A stretch of DNA of 64,000 nt from Lutimonas zeaxanthinifaciens (GTDB taxonomy: Bacteria; Bacteroidota; Bacteroidia; Flavobacteriales; Flavobacteriaceae): assembly GCF_030503675.1 (NCBI RefSeq), contig NZ_CP129964.1, positions 372,001 through 436,000 on the forward strand, given 5' to 3'. A program made the position numbers and the translations under genes. A model generated the notes under the pieces. That model did no database searches and was not told where the DNA came from. It worked only from the letters and a program-made list of their open reading frames with translations. This document shows positions 18,659 to 27,247 of the stretch, in pieces. Each line of letters starts with the position of its first letter. Within the stretch, counting starts at the first letter, position 1.

Positions 18659-21388
18659 ATGAAAAAGTTATTATCCTACCTGATAGCCTTATTTCTAATT
18701 GTCTTAGCATGTTCTGATGACAATGATGAACCTCAAATCACATTAAAATACAACTTGACAACGGAAGTAACTCCTGATGGTGGAGGTACAATTTCCCCCG
18801 CATCGGGTTCCTATAATGAAGGTCAAAAAGTAACACTTACGGCTAAGCCATCTGATGGCTTCACATTTAAGAACTGGTCCGGAGCAGCAAATGGATCTGA
18901 GCTAACAACGACTGTTACAATGTCCAGTCATAAAAAAGTGATAGCCGTTTTTGAAAAAATTAGTGAAGAAGCAAACACATATGTAATGAGTAATGATGAC
19001 TGGATCAAATATTTTCAGAGTTACGATGACATTGAAAACGAGTTGTTTTTCGATAAAGCCATCTTGGATGAGTATGATCTTGTTGTTGGTGATTACATAG
19101 TGAATACTTTGGACGGTGGACTACTCGCTAAAATTAAAGAGGTAATAACTCCTAATAATTCTGATAACATTAGGATAGTATTGGCTTCAGATCCCTCTAT
19201 TACAGAAGCTTTTGAAGAGCTTCATGAAGAATTAAGCAGTGAAATAAGCATTGATTTAAATGATCCCGGTTTTTGGGTGGATGAAGGTATAACTGTAACT
19301 GAAAGTGCCTCGAAAGGTGAAGATTTAGAAAAGGTAATAACTGTTGGGATGGAATATATATTTTATGATTCTGATGGAAATAAAAGCACCGATGGAGATC
19401 AGATTAGATTTGACGGATCTTATACATTGAGCGCTGGAATGGATATTGATTTTGATATTTCCAAACATGAATTGGAAAAACTTGAAATTGGGATTCCAAT
19501 GAATCAATCGGTTAATTTCTTAGGTCAGATTGGAGCAGTAAGTACAATGGAATCCGAAAAACTATTAACAACTATACCATGTGCGGATATTGTTGTTGGT
19601 CCTGTTACAATTCAACCCGTAATCGAGATAAAGGGTGGTGTTAAGCTCGATTTATCCAGCTCTTTAAAGATGGAGTATAACTATAAAAAAAATAGTTACA
19701 CGGAAATGTTATATAATGGAAGCGATTGGACGACAACTAAATCATTGTTAGAGGAAAATGGTTTTAGTGATCCTGAGATTAGTGCGGGTATCAAAACAAA
19801 ACTTTATATCAAGCCCGAGATTAAATTTAAAATATACAGAACACTTTCCCCTTACGTTGACGTAGAACTGGCGGGTAAAGCAGACGTAAATATCAATCAG
19901 GACAACCTATATTGGAAATTATATGCAGGATTTGGATTAGGAGCAGGAGTGAAAATGGAGATATGGAAAAAATCCTTGTTTGACTTCTACTTCAAAGCAT
20001 ATGAAAAAGAAGTTCTTATTAAAGAAGGTCAATTTTTAAGTGAGCAAAAGACATATGTGCCAGATGATAATTTCGAAAAGGCATTGATAAACTTGGGCTT
20101 AGATGATATTTTGGATGACTATGTCTTGACTTCGAAAATAAATAATATAAAAATTTTAGAAATCCCAAACTTGAACATCAGTGATTTAACGGGTATAGAG
20201 GATTTTGTCAGTCTTGAAGATTTGTGGTGCTCTGACAATAATATAACCAGTGTAGATGTTAGCAATTTAAAGAATCTAAAACAATTAACAATTAGTAGGA
20301 ATAGATTAACATCTTTAGATGTATCCAAGAATGCAGAACTCCTTGGTCTCAGTGTCCACGTCAATGAATTGACTTCTATAAATGTTAATAACAATACTAA
20401 ACTTTGGGTTTTGGAATGTGATGGAAACCCAATAAGTTCATTGGATGTAACTAATAACCTTGAGCTTAGAACTTTATTCTGCGGTTCTCAAGCTTTACAA
20501 GGCGAATTGGATCTTAGTAACAACTCTAAAATCATCGAATTTGACTGTGCTGATTCAAATATAACCAGTCTTGACTTGAAAAATGGAAATAATAAAAATA
20601 TGGAATACTTTGGTAGTAAGAACAACCCTAATCTATTTTGTATCCAAGTTGATGATGCTGCGTGGTCGAATCAAAACTGGAGTACACTAAAAGATTCCCA
20701 AGCGAAATTCTCAGAAGACTGTTCAAATTCCAATGGAAATGGCACAACAGGATTAATAGCCTATTACCCTTTTAACGGTAATGCTCAAGATGAATCAGGT
20801 AATGGTAATCATGGAACAATAAATGGTGCTACTTTAACTGCGGATAGAAAGGGTAATTCAAATTCTGCGTTTCTATTTGAAGATTCTGGAAATCAACGTA
20901 TTTCATTGAATAATCAAATCGATATGGTGGCAAGGGAAAATTTTTCAGTCGCGGCATGGATTAGATTGGATGCTACATTAACTAATTCTGGGGATGGCGA
21001 ACATCAGTCAATTATTGGCCAAGGAAGAGGTACATCTTTTAGCTCAAATTATCCTTTTTGGCTTACTGTCAGTTCATCTGGAAGAATATCGTATAAACGG
21101 AATAGTCCCGGAGTTCAATCAGATGCATTTTTCTATCCTGATGATAAACAGTGGCATTTTGTAGTAATTACAACTGAAGGTAATCAAGGAAAGATTTATT
21201 TTGATGGCGAACTTCTTGCCTCTGGAAAAACTGGAAATGCAAGTAGTTCATCGTATCAAATTTCTATTGGTAATTTAGGTGAGACGACTGGAACTTATGG
21301 AAATACATTCAATGGCGCTATAGATGATGTAAGAATTTATGATCGGATTCTTAGTCCTGATGAAATTAATTCGTTGTTCTCAGAGTAA
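18659..21388 (+). CDS. Surface lipoprotein with InlB-type, LRR and LamG-like domains
   Basis: 909 residues. A lipoprotein signal with Cys18 is followed by SDDNDE. Domains in order: an InlB B-repeat-like module (about 30-100, GGGTISPASGSYNEGQ...FKNWSG); a large unassigned beta-rich region (100-460); the cap YVPDDNFEKALINLGLDD (from ~466); Bacteroidota-type leucine-rich repeats of about 21 residues (about 490-660, LxxLxCSxNxITSxDVSN); and a C-terminal LamG/concanavalin-like jellyroll (about 698-905, GLIAYYPFNGNAQDESGNGNHG ... IDDVRIYDRILSPDEINSLF). These are protein- or glycan-binding modules, so a surface adhesin or binding protein is likely. The C-terminal domain is closely related to that of the 21.85-kb lipoprotein. 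Confidence 0.82.
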   Translation: MKKLLSYLIALFLIVLACSDDNDEPQITLKYNLTTEVTPDGGGTISPASGSYNEGQKVTLTAKPSDGFTFKNWSGAANGSELTTTVTMSSHKKVIAVFEKISEEANTYVMSNDDWIKYFQSYDDIENELFFDKAILDEYDLVVGDYIVNTLDGGLLAKIKEVITPNNSDNIRIVLASDPSITEAFEELHEELSSEISIDLNDPGFWVDEGITVTESASKGEDLEKVITVGMEYIFYDSDGNKSTDGDQIRFDGSYTLSAGMDIDFDISKHELEKLEIGIPMNQSVNFLGQIGAVSTMESEKLLTTIPCADIVVGPVTIQPVIEIKGGVKLDLSSSLKMEYNYKKNSYTEMLYNGSDWTTTKSLLEENGFSDPEISAGIKTKLYIKPEIKFKIYRTLSPYVDVELAGKADVNINQDNLYWKLYAGFGLGAGVKMEIWKKSLFDFYFKAYEKEVLIKEGQFLSEQKTYVPDDNFEKALINLGLDDILDDYVLTSKINNIKILEIPNLNISDLTGIEDFVSLEDLWCSDNNITSVDVSNLKNLKQLTISRNRLTSLDVSKNAELLGLSVHVNELTSINVNNNTKLWVLECDGNPISSLDVTNNLELRTLFCGSQALQGELDLSNNSKIIEFDCADSNITSLDLKNGNNKNMEYFGSKNNPNLFCIQVDDAAWSNQNWSTLKDSQAKFSEDCSNSNGNGTTGLIAYYPFNGNAQDESGNGNHGTINGATLTADRKGNSNSAFLFEDSGNQRISLNNQIDMVARENFSVAAWIRLDATLTNSGDGEHQSIIGQGRGTSFSSNYPFWLTVSSSGRISYKRNSPGVQSDAFFYPDDKQWHFVVITTEGNQGKIYFDGELLASGKTGNASSSSYQISIGNLGETTGTYGNTFNGAIDDVRIYDRILSPDEINSLFSE

Positions 21389-21451
21389 TTTTTCGGAGCT
21401 GAAGACATAGAAATAATCTAACTCGGGTGATACTCCATTCGGGTTTATCAT

Positions 21452-21700
21452 TCACCCCTTACGCACCAGTAGGGGGTTTTTCTTTCCCATAAGCCAGACG
21501 GATATTTTCTCAGGCGTATTTCCTTTATATGACAAAGAGCAAGTATCAATCATTTGTTCGATTCGATAAATAATTGATTTCCCCAACTCCTCAATCATCT
21601 CATCTAACTCCATATTCCAATACTTCGATCGATTAGCATTTATCTTTTCTTGTTGTTCTAGGTGCGTATCGAAATAGTCTACAAGTTCTTGTAAGGTCAT
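21452..21700 (-). CDS. Small unknown protein
   Basis: 82 residues from the ATG at 21700 (an in-frame TTG lies at 21706). The sequence is hydrophilic, helical and charged (TLQELVDYFDTHLEQQ...YWNMELDEMIEELGKSIIYRIEQMID), with no signal or membrane segment and no recognised family. A perfect -7-like box TAGCTTTG lies on this strand at 21711-21704, only three bases from the ATG, which supports expression and suggests a very short or absent leader. It is convergent with the 18.66-kb lipoprotein and divergent from the 21.85-kb one. Confidence 0.45.
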   Translation of the reverse strand: MTLQELVDYFDTHLEQQEKINANRSKYWNMELDEMIEELGKSIIYRIEQMIDTCSLSYKGNTPEKISVWLMGKKNPLLVRKG

Positions 21701-21703
21701 TGT

Positions 21704-21711
21704 CAAAGCTA
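21704..21711 (-). promoter_or_regulatory. -7 box (TAGCTTTG) of the 82-residue gene
   Basis: Exact match to TAnnTTTG on the minus strand; the ATG follows three bases later. No TTG at the expected -33 position was found, so this is a partial promoter call. Confidence 0.4.
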
Positions 21712-21769
21712 AAAAGAAGTTAACTAATTGAGGTAAGGAAAAGCCTAACGATTAGTAGGGAAATATCAA

Positions 21770-21832
21770 AATTGAGTACTCAATATACCCTAGGATGAGT
21801 ATTGATTAAACAATTGATATTCAATAGCTTTA
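21770..21832 (+). promoter_or_regulatory. Shared operator and promoter C
   Basis: Third copy of the 38-bp element (21770-21807). It has TTGAGTACTCAA as a perfect 12-bp palindrome at 21772-21783 and the dyad ATACCC-TAGGAT-GAGTAT. The -33 TTG is at 21802-21804, and TAGCTTTA at 21825-21832 follows after exactly 20 bp. Because the TTG at 21802 belongs to this promoter, translation of the next gene should start at the ATG at 21853. Confidence 0.72.
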
Positions 21833-21852
21833 TTCTTTTAAATCCCCGTATT

Positions 21853-23895
21853 ATGAAAAAGTTATTATCCTACCTGAGACTCTTATTTCTAATTATATTA
21901 TCTCTTTCAATTTCAGGCTGTGGAGATGATGATGGTGATGTCATTGACCCCAAACCAGTTGATCAAACATTTTTGGAAAACTATCATGGGACAGTTTGGA
22001 AGGGAGAAACGACTATAGATTATGCTGATAAGGGGAAAGTTTATATTCAGAGTTATATAAGATTTAGAGATTCGCAGACTGTACCTGCTGAATTATGGGA
22101 CGAAGATCCAGATTTTGATAATACATGCTACGATTCAGATCGACTTGACTTAAAAGATTTGGGAGATGGAGGAATACTGGAAAATTTAAATAACAAGTTA
22201 AAAGTCTTTTATACTGAAACATCTGGAATTGGTTCTGAGGGAGAAACGTTATATTCTGCTACGATAACGTTTACTGTTCAAGGCGACAACCTATCTGTCA
22301 ATTTTGTCTGGGATGATCTTTCAAATGATGAATCCGGTACTGAAAATTACTATTTTAAAAGATCTTCCGTTAATCCGGAAGTTTTGCCAGTTTGCGATTA
22401 TAATGCAGGGCCAGCTGAATTGCCTGATATCAATATTGTTGATTTAAAAGATGACTCTAATTGGGATTACTGTGTTTTTGGTAAAGAGGATTATTTTTTT
22501 ATAAAAAGTAAAGGCTCTTTACCTGAATCTGTTTTGTACTATTCATCTGAAGCAGATAAAAATTACTCAATTTTTTTCTCTGATGATGGAAACATTGATA
22601 AAGTGATTGTAGATGACCACATATTTTTACTAAAAAATCCTAATGGCAATAAAATTGATTTGGGTGTAATTTATCCGGATGGAAATATTGAGGTGTTTCG
22701 TGACCTGGTGACAGCTTATGATTGGGACAACAATCAACTAAAGAATCAAAAAAAATCAATACAGGAATGGAGTGATGTAATAAGATGGACGGGAAGGATT
22801 GTTTCGGGAGTTCCTTGTTTCATATCTGCTTGGGCTGCTGTAGCTACAGCTGGAGTTGGAACACCACTTGCTTTATGGGCATGTGGAAATTATTTATTGG
22901 GGCTAACGGTAGATATACTTGAAAATGAATTTGAAATTCATAATGGTTTTACAGATGTTGTAGATGCCTATGGTACAAATGCAGCAATTGGGTCATGTAG
23001 CTCTGGAGTAGATGGCTTTGTGGAATGTGCCAGTGGTTTAACTTCAAAAGCTTTTTCTCAATGGGCGGATCATAGAGAAGAAATTGAAAATAGGAATAAT
23101 GAAGTTCAATACGCAGATGATAGGTTAGAAAATGTATCTGAAGAAGAACCTACTGAGAACTTAATGGCATACTATCCAATGAACGGAAACCCAAATGATA
23201 ATTCTAATAGTCGCAATCATGGAAATATATATGGGAATGCTTTACTAACTGAAGATCGATTTGGAAATGTTAATAATGCCTACAATTTCCAACAATCTAG
23301 TACGGAAATGCAGTATATAGAATCAAGCTTTGATTATAACTTCAATCCTGCCGGGGAATTTTCTTTTTCTATTTGGTTCAATTGGGACGGGAAGGATTTT
23401 TGGTATAAATCGACAGTAGACAAAAAAAATCAAACAACTGCGTACGCTGGGCTTTTGGGCATAGGTGTTAATGAATCAAGTGGTCACTGTTATAATAGTG
23501 GTCCAACGAGATTTTATTTAAATGTGTGGAACACCGGTCAACTTGCTATCCAATATTCTCCTGGAGGTTGCAATTCGCTAAACGGTCAAAGTCTCAAGAC
23601 CGATGAAAATCTTTTCTCGTCAAATAGCTGGAACCATGCTGTAGTGACTCATGATGGGAAGGGGAATTTGAAAATATATTTAAACAACAAATTAGTTGCC
23701 TCTAGAGATGATCATAGCTTGGATTTGAATAACTTTTCGTCCAAAATAAATATTGGGAATTTTCATAGCTATTTTTATTCTTCAACTTATCCTAGAGGAA
23801 ATACAAGGCAACTTTTTTCGGGGAAAATTGATGATGTAAGAATTTATGATAGAAAACTATCTCAAGACGAAATAAACTCTCTTTTTTATGAATAA
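21853..23895 (+). CDS. Surface lipoprotein, mosaic, with C-terminal LamG-like domain
   Basis: 680 residues from the ATG at 21853; an in-frame TTG at 21802 lies inside the promoter element and is rejected. The lipobox ends SGC (Cys23) followed by GDDDGD. The N-terminal part (about 24-50) matches the short lipoprotein at 17865, while the signal start (MKKLLSYL) and the C-terminal LamG-like domain (about 436-680, LMAYYPMNGNPNDNSNSRNHG ... IDDVRIYDRKLSQDEINSLF) match the one at 18659. Between them is an unassigned region with a hydrophobic stretch near 310-350 (VPCFISAWAAVATAGVGTPLALWACG). It looks like a recombinant of its two neighbours. Probably a surface binding protein. Confidence 0.78.
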   Translation: MKKLLSYLRLLFLIILSLSISGCGDDDGDVIDPKPVDQTFLENYHGTVWKGETTIDYADKGKVYIQSYIRFRDSQTVPAELWDEDPDFDNTCYDSDRLDLKDLGDGGILENLNNKLKVFYTETSGIGSEGETLYSATITFTVQGDNLSVNFVWDDLSNDESGTENYYFKRSSVNPEVLPVCDYNAGPAELPDINIVDLKDDSNWDYCVFGKEDYFFIKSKGSLPESVLYYSSEADKNYSIFFSDDGNIDKVIVDDHIFLLKNPNGNKIDLGVIYPDGNIEVFRDLVTAYDWDNNQLKNQKKSIQEWSDVIRWTGRIVSGVPCFISAWAAVATAGVGTPLALWACGNYLLGLTVDILENEFEIHNGFTDVVDAYGTNAAIGSCSSGVDGFVECASGLTSKAFSQWADHREEIENRNNEVQYADDRLENVSEEEPTENLMAYYPMNGNPNDNSNSRNHGNIYGNALLTEDRFGNVNNAYNFQQSSTEMQYIESSFDYNFNPAGEFSFSIWFNWDGKDFWYKSTVDKKNQTTAYAGLLGIGVNESSGHCYNSGPTRFYLNVWNTGQLAIQYSPGGCNSLNGQSLKTDENLFSSNSWNHAVVTHDGKGNLKIYLNNKLVASRDDHSLDLNNFSSKINIGNFHSYFYSSTYPRGNTRQLFSGKIDDVRIYDRKLSQDEINSLFYE

Positions 23896-24018
23896 ACATA
23901 TAAGAAGAATGAATTCTGTCAAGGATCCATTCTTAGTTACTAATCCATGAGTTTTTGTCTAAAAAAATCCTGCGAAATAATTTAAACTAATCAATTTGAC
24001 TTTGCAAAACCAAACATT

Positions 24019-26031
24019 ATGAAAAAAAACTACTTTTTAATCATCCTTATTCTTACTTTCTCTGTTAATTCATTTGGTCAAATTTCCCAAAAAAAACAGG
24101 AAAGAACTCACCATTTTTCAAATCATTCAATAAGGGGTAATTTTCAAAGAATAAATAATATTGAAAGAATTTCTCGTTTCAATGTTAACAATAAGTATAA
24201 AAGCTCCCTGAGATATAAAGGAGAAAAAAAGGAAAAACTGGATAGTGTTGTGCTAACAGATAATGGTTATGAGGCTAAATCTGAATTTTTTTACTATAGC
24301 AATGGTTACCTAAGCAAGGAAATCCGATCGGATAGAGAGAACTCCAATATTTGGGATGTTTATAGCATAGATGAATTCACCTACGATACCAATGGAAATA
24401 TAGCCTCAATAGTAGAACTTGATTGGAATACAACTACAAATCAATGGGATAATGAAATAAAAAGTGAATATAATTATGATTCCAATGGAGATCTAGTACA
24501 AATAATAGAATGGGACTGGGATACCGCCACTAATCTATGGGATATTGGTTATAAAACGGAATACAGTTATAATACGAATGGCACATTAGTACAAGAATTT
24601 GGTTACCGTTGGGAAAATAGCACCAATCAATGGGAATCAACTTCTAAACGTAAGTATCAACCTACCTATGATAATAATGGAAATTTAACCCAACTACTGG
24701 TAATCAGGTTAAACAATAGCACTAATGAATGGGAAAACAGTTTTAAAGAGGAATATTCTTATGATACTCAAGGATTTTTAATAAATTATTTTTTATACGA
24801 ATGGAAAAAACAAGATGATCAATGGTTAGTTTGGGATAAAGAAGAATATAATTATGATTCCAACGGAGATCTATTACAAATAACAGATTGGGACTGGGAT
24901 GATAGTACTAATCAATTTATTTTATATAATAAAGATGAATTTGCCTATGATATTTCTTTTTCTGTCTCAGAATTAGTAGTTCCTTATTACTATTATCTTT
25001 CTTCAGAATTTCAAGAGAAAATTTATTCTTTTAAGCACAAAGTAATCAAGAATAGCGATTACAATTGGGATAGTACTTCAAATGAATGGGTAGATGATGG
25101 TTTTTGGGATTTTTACTATTCAGATTATTCTGACCCAAATTCTGATAATATGGTTTTAACGACTGGTCTTGCTAATCCGAATACAAATATTCAAATAAAA
25201 CAAATAATTACTGATGCAGGTTTTACAATTCATAATGAAGATATTTCTAATATTAATGAATCATTGATGACAGGTAAAAAAGTATTGGCATTGTTTAATG
25301 GAGGACAAACCTGGAATGGAACTCAATTATTTTCAAATTCACAAGCCAACGAAATTGTTGATTTTGTTGAAAAAGGTGGTAGCCTGTACATTTCTTCAAG
25401 AAAAGGATATAATAATGTCTTGTCACAATTTGGGGTTACTGTATCTGGTAATGATGGAGGAAATTCTGGTTTTGATTGGCCTTTGATTCGATTAAATGCA
25501 ACAAAATTTGTTTCCCATCCCATTACAGAGAATCTATTTTCAATAGAAGGTGATGTTGGAGCTAATTTTTTAGTCGATGGAAACTGGTCTATTATTGGAG
25601 AAGAGGATGATGGATCAGATTTATTGGCGGTAAGAAATTTTGGTTCAGGAAAAATCGTTTTATGGTATGGACAAAGATCATTTAGAGACCCTGGATCCAC
25701 AAATAATGCCTATGAAACTGATATTTCTCAAGTAGATAACGCTATTTTCTTTTCAAATATTTTTAACTTCTTTTCATCATCAACATTGGGTGTAGATACT
25801 CAAGAAATTATAAGTTTTGATATTTATCCCAATCCTGTTTCCTCTATTTTAACAATTGATTCAAAATTAGCAATAACTAAGGTTGAGTTATACTCTGTTT
25901 TAGGGAAAAGGGTGAAACTGGTAAATTCAGATTTTAAATCAATTCAAACCGATAACTTATCAAAAGGCATTTATTTGGTTAACATTCATACAGAAAAGGG
26001 TATTGAATCTAGAAAATTGATTAAACAGTGA
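24019..26031 (+). CDS. T9SS-secreted protein with YD-like repeats and amidotransferase-like fold
   Basis: 670 residues. A signal peptide ends near residue 20 (VNSFGQ). Residues about 110-375 hold roughly six to seven tandem ~40-residue units with the pattern YxYDxNGxLxQxxxxxWxxxTNxWE, reminiscent of YD/Rhs-type repeats. Residues about 380-585 resemble a class I glutamine-amidotransferase-like (ThuA/DUF4350-type) fold (GKKVLALFNGGQ...IVDFVEKGGSLYISSRKGYN...GSGKIVLWYGQRSF), with no obvious catalytic Cys in the elbow. The C-terminal ~75 residues are a T9SS sorting domain (IYPNPVSS...GIYLVNIHTEKGIESRKLIKQ). Probably surface-bound or released; a binding role is more likely than catalysis. Confidence 0.78.
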   Translation: MKKNYFLIILILTFSVNSFGQISQKKQERTHHFSNHSIRGNFQRINNIERISRFNVNNKYKSSLRYKGEKKEKLDSVVLTDNGYEAKSEFFYYSNGYLSKEIRSDRENSNIWDVYSIDEFTYDTNGNIASIVELDWNTTTNQWDNEIKSEYNYDSNGDLVQIIEWDWDTATNLWDIGYKTEYSYNTNGTLVQEFGYRWENSTNQWESTSKRKYQPTYDNNGNLTQLLVIRLNNSTNEWENSFKEEYSYDTQGFLINYFLYEWKKQDDQWLVWDKEEYNYDSNGDLLQITDWDWDDSTNQFILYNKDEFAYDISFSVSELVVPYYYYLSSEFQEKIYSFKHKVIKNSDYNWDSTSNEWVDDGFWDFYYSDYSDPNSDNMVLTTGLANPNTNIQIKQIITDAGFTIHNEDISNINESLMTGKKVLALFNGGQTWNGTQLFSNSQANEIVDFVEKGGSLYISSRKGYNNVLSQFGVTVSGNDGGNSGFDWPLIRLNATKFVSHPITENLFSIEGDVGANFLVDGNWSIIGEEDDGSDLLAVRNFGSGKIVLWYGQRSFRDPGSTNNAYETDISQVDNAIFFSNIFNFFSSSTLGVDTQEIISFDIYPNPVSSILTIDSKLAITKVELYSVLGKRVKLVNSDFKSIQTDNLSKGIYLVNIHTEKGIESRKLIKQ

Positions 26032-26213
26032 AAAAAGTAACTCAAGATGAATTCATTAAATTTTTTGAGGAACATCATCCGGAAAAACTAAAATATAACC
26101 CGAAAATTATTGAAATTATAGGTAATATCGTGGTTTTTAAAATGAACCAGCATAAAGGGAGTTTCTGCACTAACATTATAAACATTCCTGAGGATAATAA
26201 AAATTTGATGTGA
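26028..26213 (+). CDS. Small unknown protein overlapping the T9SS gene
   Basis: 61 residues starting with GTG at 26028, overlapping the stop of the T9SS gene by four bases (GTGA). The sequence (KKVTQDEFIKFFEEHHPEKLKYNPKIIEIIGNIVVFKMNQHKG) looks like a compact alpha/beta protein but matches nothing I know. The overlap argues for translational coupling; the short length and GTG start keep the call tentative. Confidence 0.4.
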   Translation: MKKVTQDEFIKFFEEHHPEKLKYNPKIIEIIGNIVVFKMNQHKGSFCTNIINIPEDNKNLM

Positions 26214-26260
26214 TTAGACCCAAGTAACGATAGCTCCATAACCGGCAACAAATCCAAGAA

Positions 26261-26330
26261 AGAAAACTGATTTCAATAGACCATTTGGGTCGTTTCCCGG
26301 AGCCGGATTCTGAACTTTTTGCCTTTTTTG
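26261..26330 (-). repeat. Degenerate repeat element, copy 3
   Basis: Third copy of the relic. It has the longest minus-strand frame, reading KVQNPAPGNDPNGLLKSV and continuing FFLGFVAGYGAIVTWV to a stop at about 26218. No start codon is found before an upstream in-frame stop, so it is not called as a gene. Unlike the other copies it is not next to an operator element. Confidence 0.4.
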
Positions 26331-26450
26331 GCTAGTAGTAGTATGACTTGGACTTGACCTTTCTCTTGAAACGCCTTATTTTAAATACTTCCTTAATTTC
26401 TTGTTGATAAACAAATAACTCTTTTTTGTATCTTCACTTAAATTTCGAAA

Positions 26451-27224
26451 ATGATTTATAAATCTGTAGGTACACAACCAGGTACGATATTCTGCATACA
26501 TGGAAATTCTTCTTCCTCCAGAGTTTTCAAAGACTTTTTAGAATCAAATCTTATCCCGCAATCCAAAATTGTTGTGGATCTGCCAGGCCATGGAGATAAT
26601 AACAAGGGACACTTTGAACAAAATGATTTCACCTTTGATGCACTGAAAAAATATCTTGTCAAATTATTGGAAAATATTGATGATGACATTTTGCTTATTG
26701 GTAATTCTTTAGGCGGACATTTGGCAATTGAAATAGCTCCTGAAATTGAACATTTAAAAGGATTGGTAATCATGGGAACTCCTCCGGTAAAAAAGCCCTT
26801 GAATTTTGAGGAAGCTTTCATTTCTATTCCGGAATTGAATAGTTTCTTTAAAGAGGATTATACCGATGAGGAACTTGATGCATTTACAGGAATTGCCCTT
26901 GTTAACAGCAGTGCAAAAGATGTTCTCTCTGAAGATTTTAAGAAATGTAATCCTACGGTTCGAAGTACGCTGGCAAGTGACATCATGAATGGATCATTTG
27001 ATGATCAGTATAAGATTTATACCAATCTGCCGTTTCCAAAATACATAATTGCCGGTGACAAGGACCCCTCGGTCAAGAGAGAATACCTAAACCAAGTCAA
27101 TGAACTGTCTAAATATGGATCCAAGCTAATTGAAATAGATAATTGCGGCCATTATCCCAGTGTTGATTGCCCTGAAAAGTTCATCGAAACAATCCGTATA
27201 ATAAGTCAGAGAATATTCAAATAA
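26451..27224 (+). CDS. Alpha/beta hydrolase
   Basis: 257 residues with the complete alpha/beta-hydrolase signature: oxyanion region FCIHGNSSS, nucleophile elbow GNSLGG with Ser86, acid in AGDKDPSV (Asp203 or Asp205), and catalytic His234 (NCGHYPSVD). No signal peptide, so it is cytoplasmic. The substrate (ester, thioester or similar) cannot be read. It is followed 23 bp later by a PAS-LuxR regulator on the same strand and may be co-transcribed with it, which would make it a candidate for producing or removing the regulator's signal (inference only). Confidence 0.82.
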   Translation: MIYKSVGTQPGTIFCIHGNSSSSRVFKDFLESNLIPQSKIVVDLPGHGDNNKGHFEQNDFTFDALKKYLVKLLENIDDDILLIGNSLGGHLAIEIAPEIEHLKGLVIMGTPPVKKPLNFEEAFISIPELNSFFKEDYTDEELDAFTGIALVNSSAKDVLSEDFKKCNPTVRSTLASDIMNGSFDDQYKIYTNLPFPKYIIAGDKDPSVKREYLNQVNELSKYGSKLIEIDNCGHYPSVDCPEKFIETIRIISQRIFK

Positions 27225-27247
27225 TTAGTTATTGATATCAAAATCCT

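Noticed and set aside
21431-21450. ATACTC followed by GGTTTA as another copy of the dyad
   Set aside because: The right half matches only about half the positions and there is no promoter behind it.
21802-21852. TTG start adding 17 residues to the mosaic lipoprotein
   Set aside because: The TTG is the -33 element of the shared promoter, and the ATG at 21853 gives a normal lipoprotein signal.
26218-26385. Minus-strand gene containing GNDPNGLLKSVFFLGF
   Set aside because: No start codon occurs between the upstream stop and the conserved part; treated as a relic.
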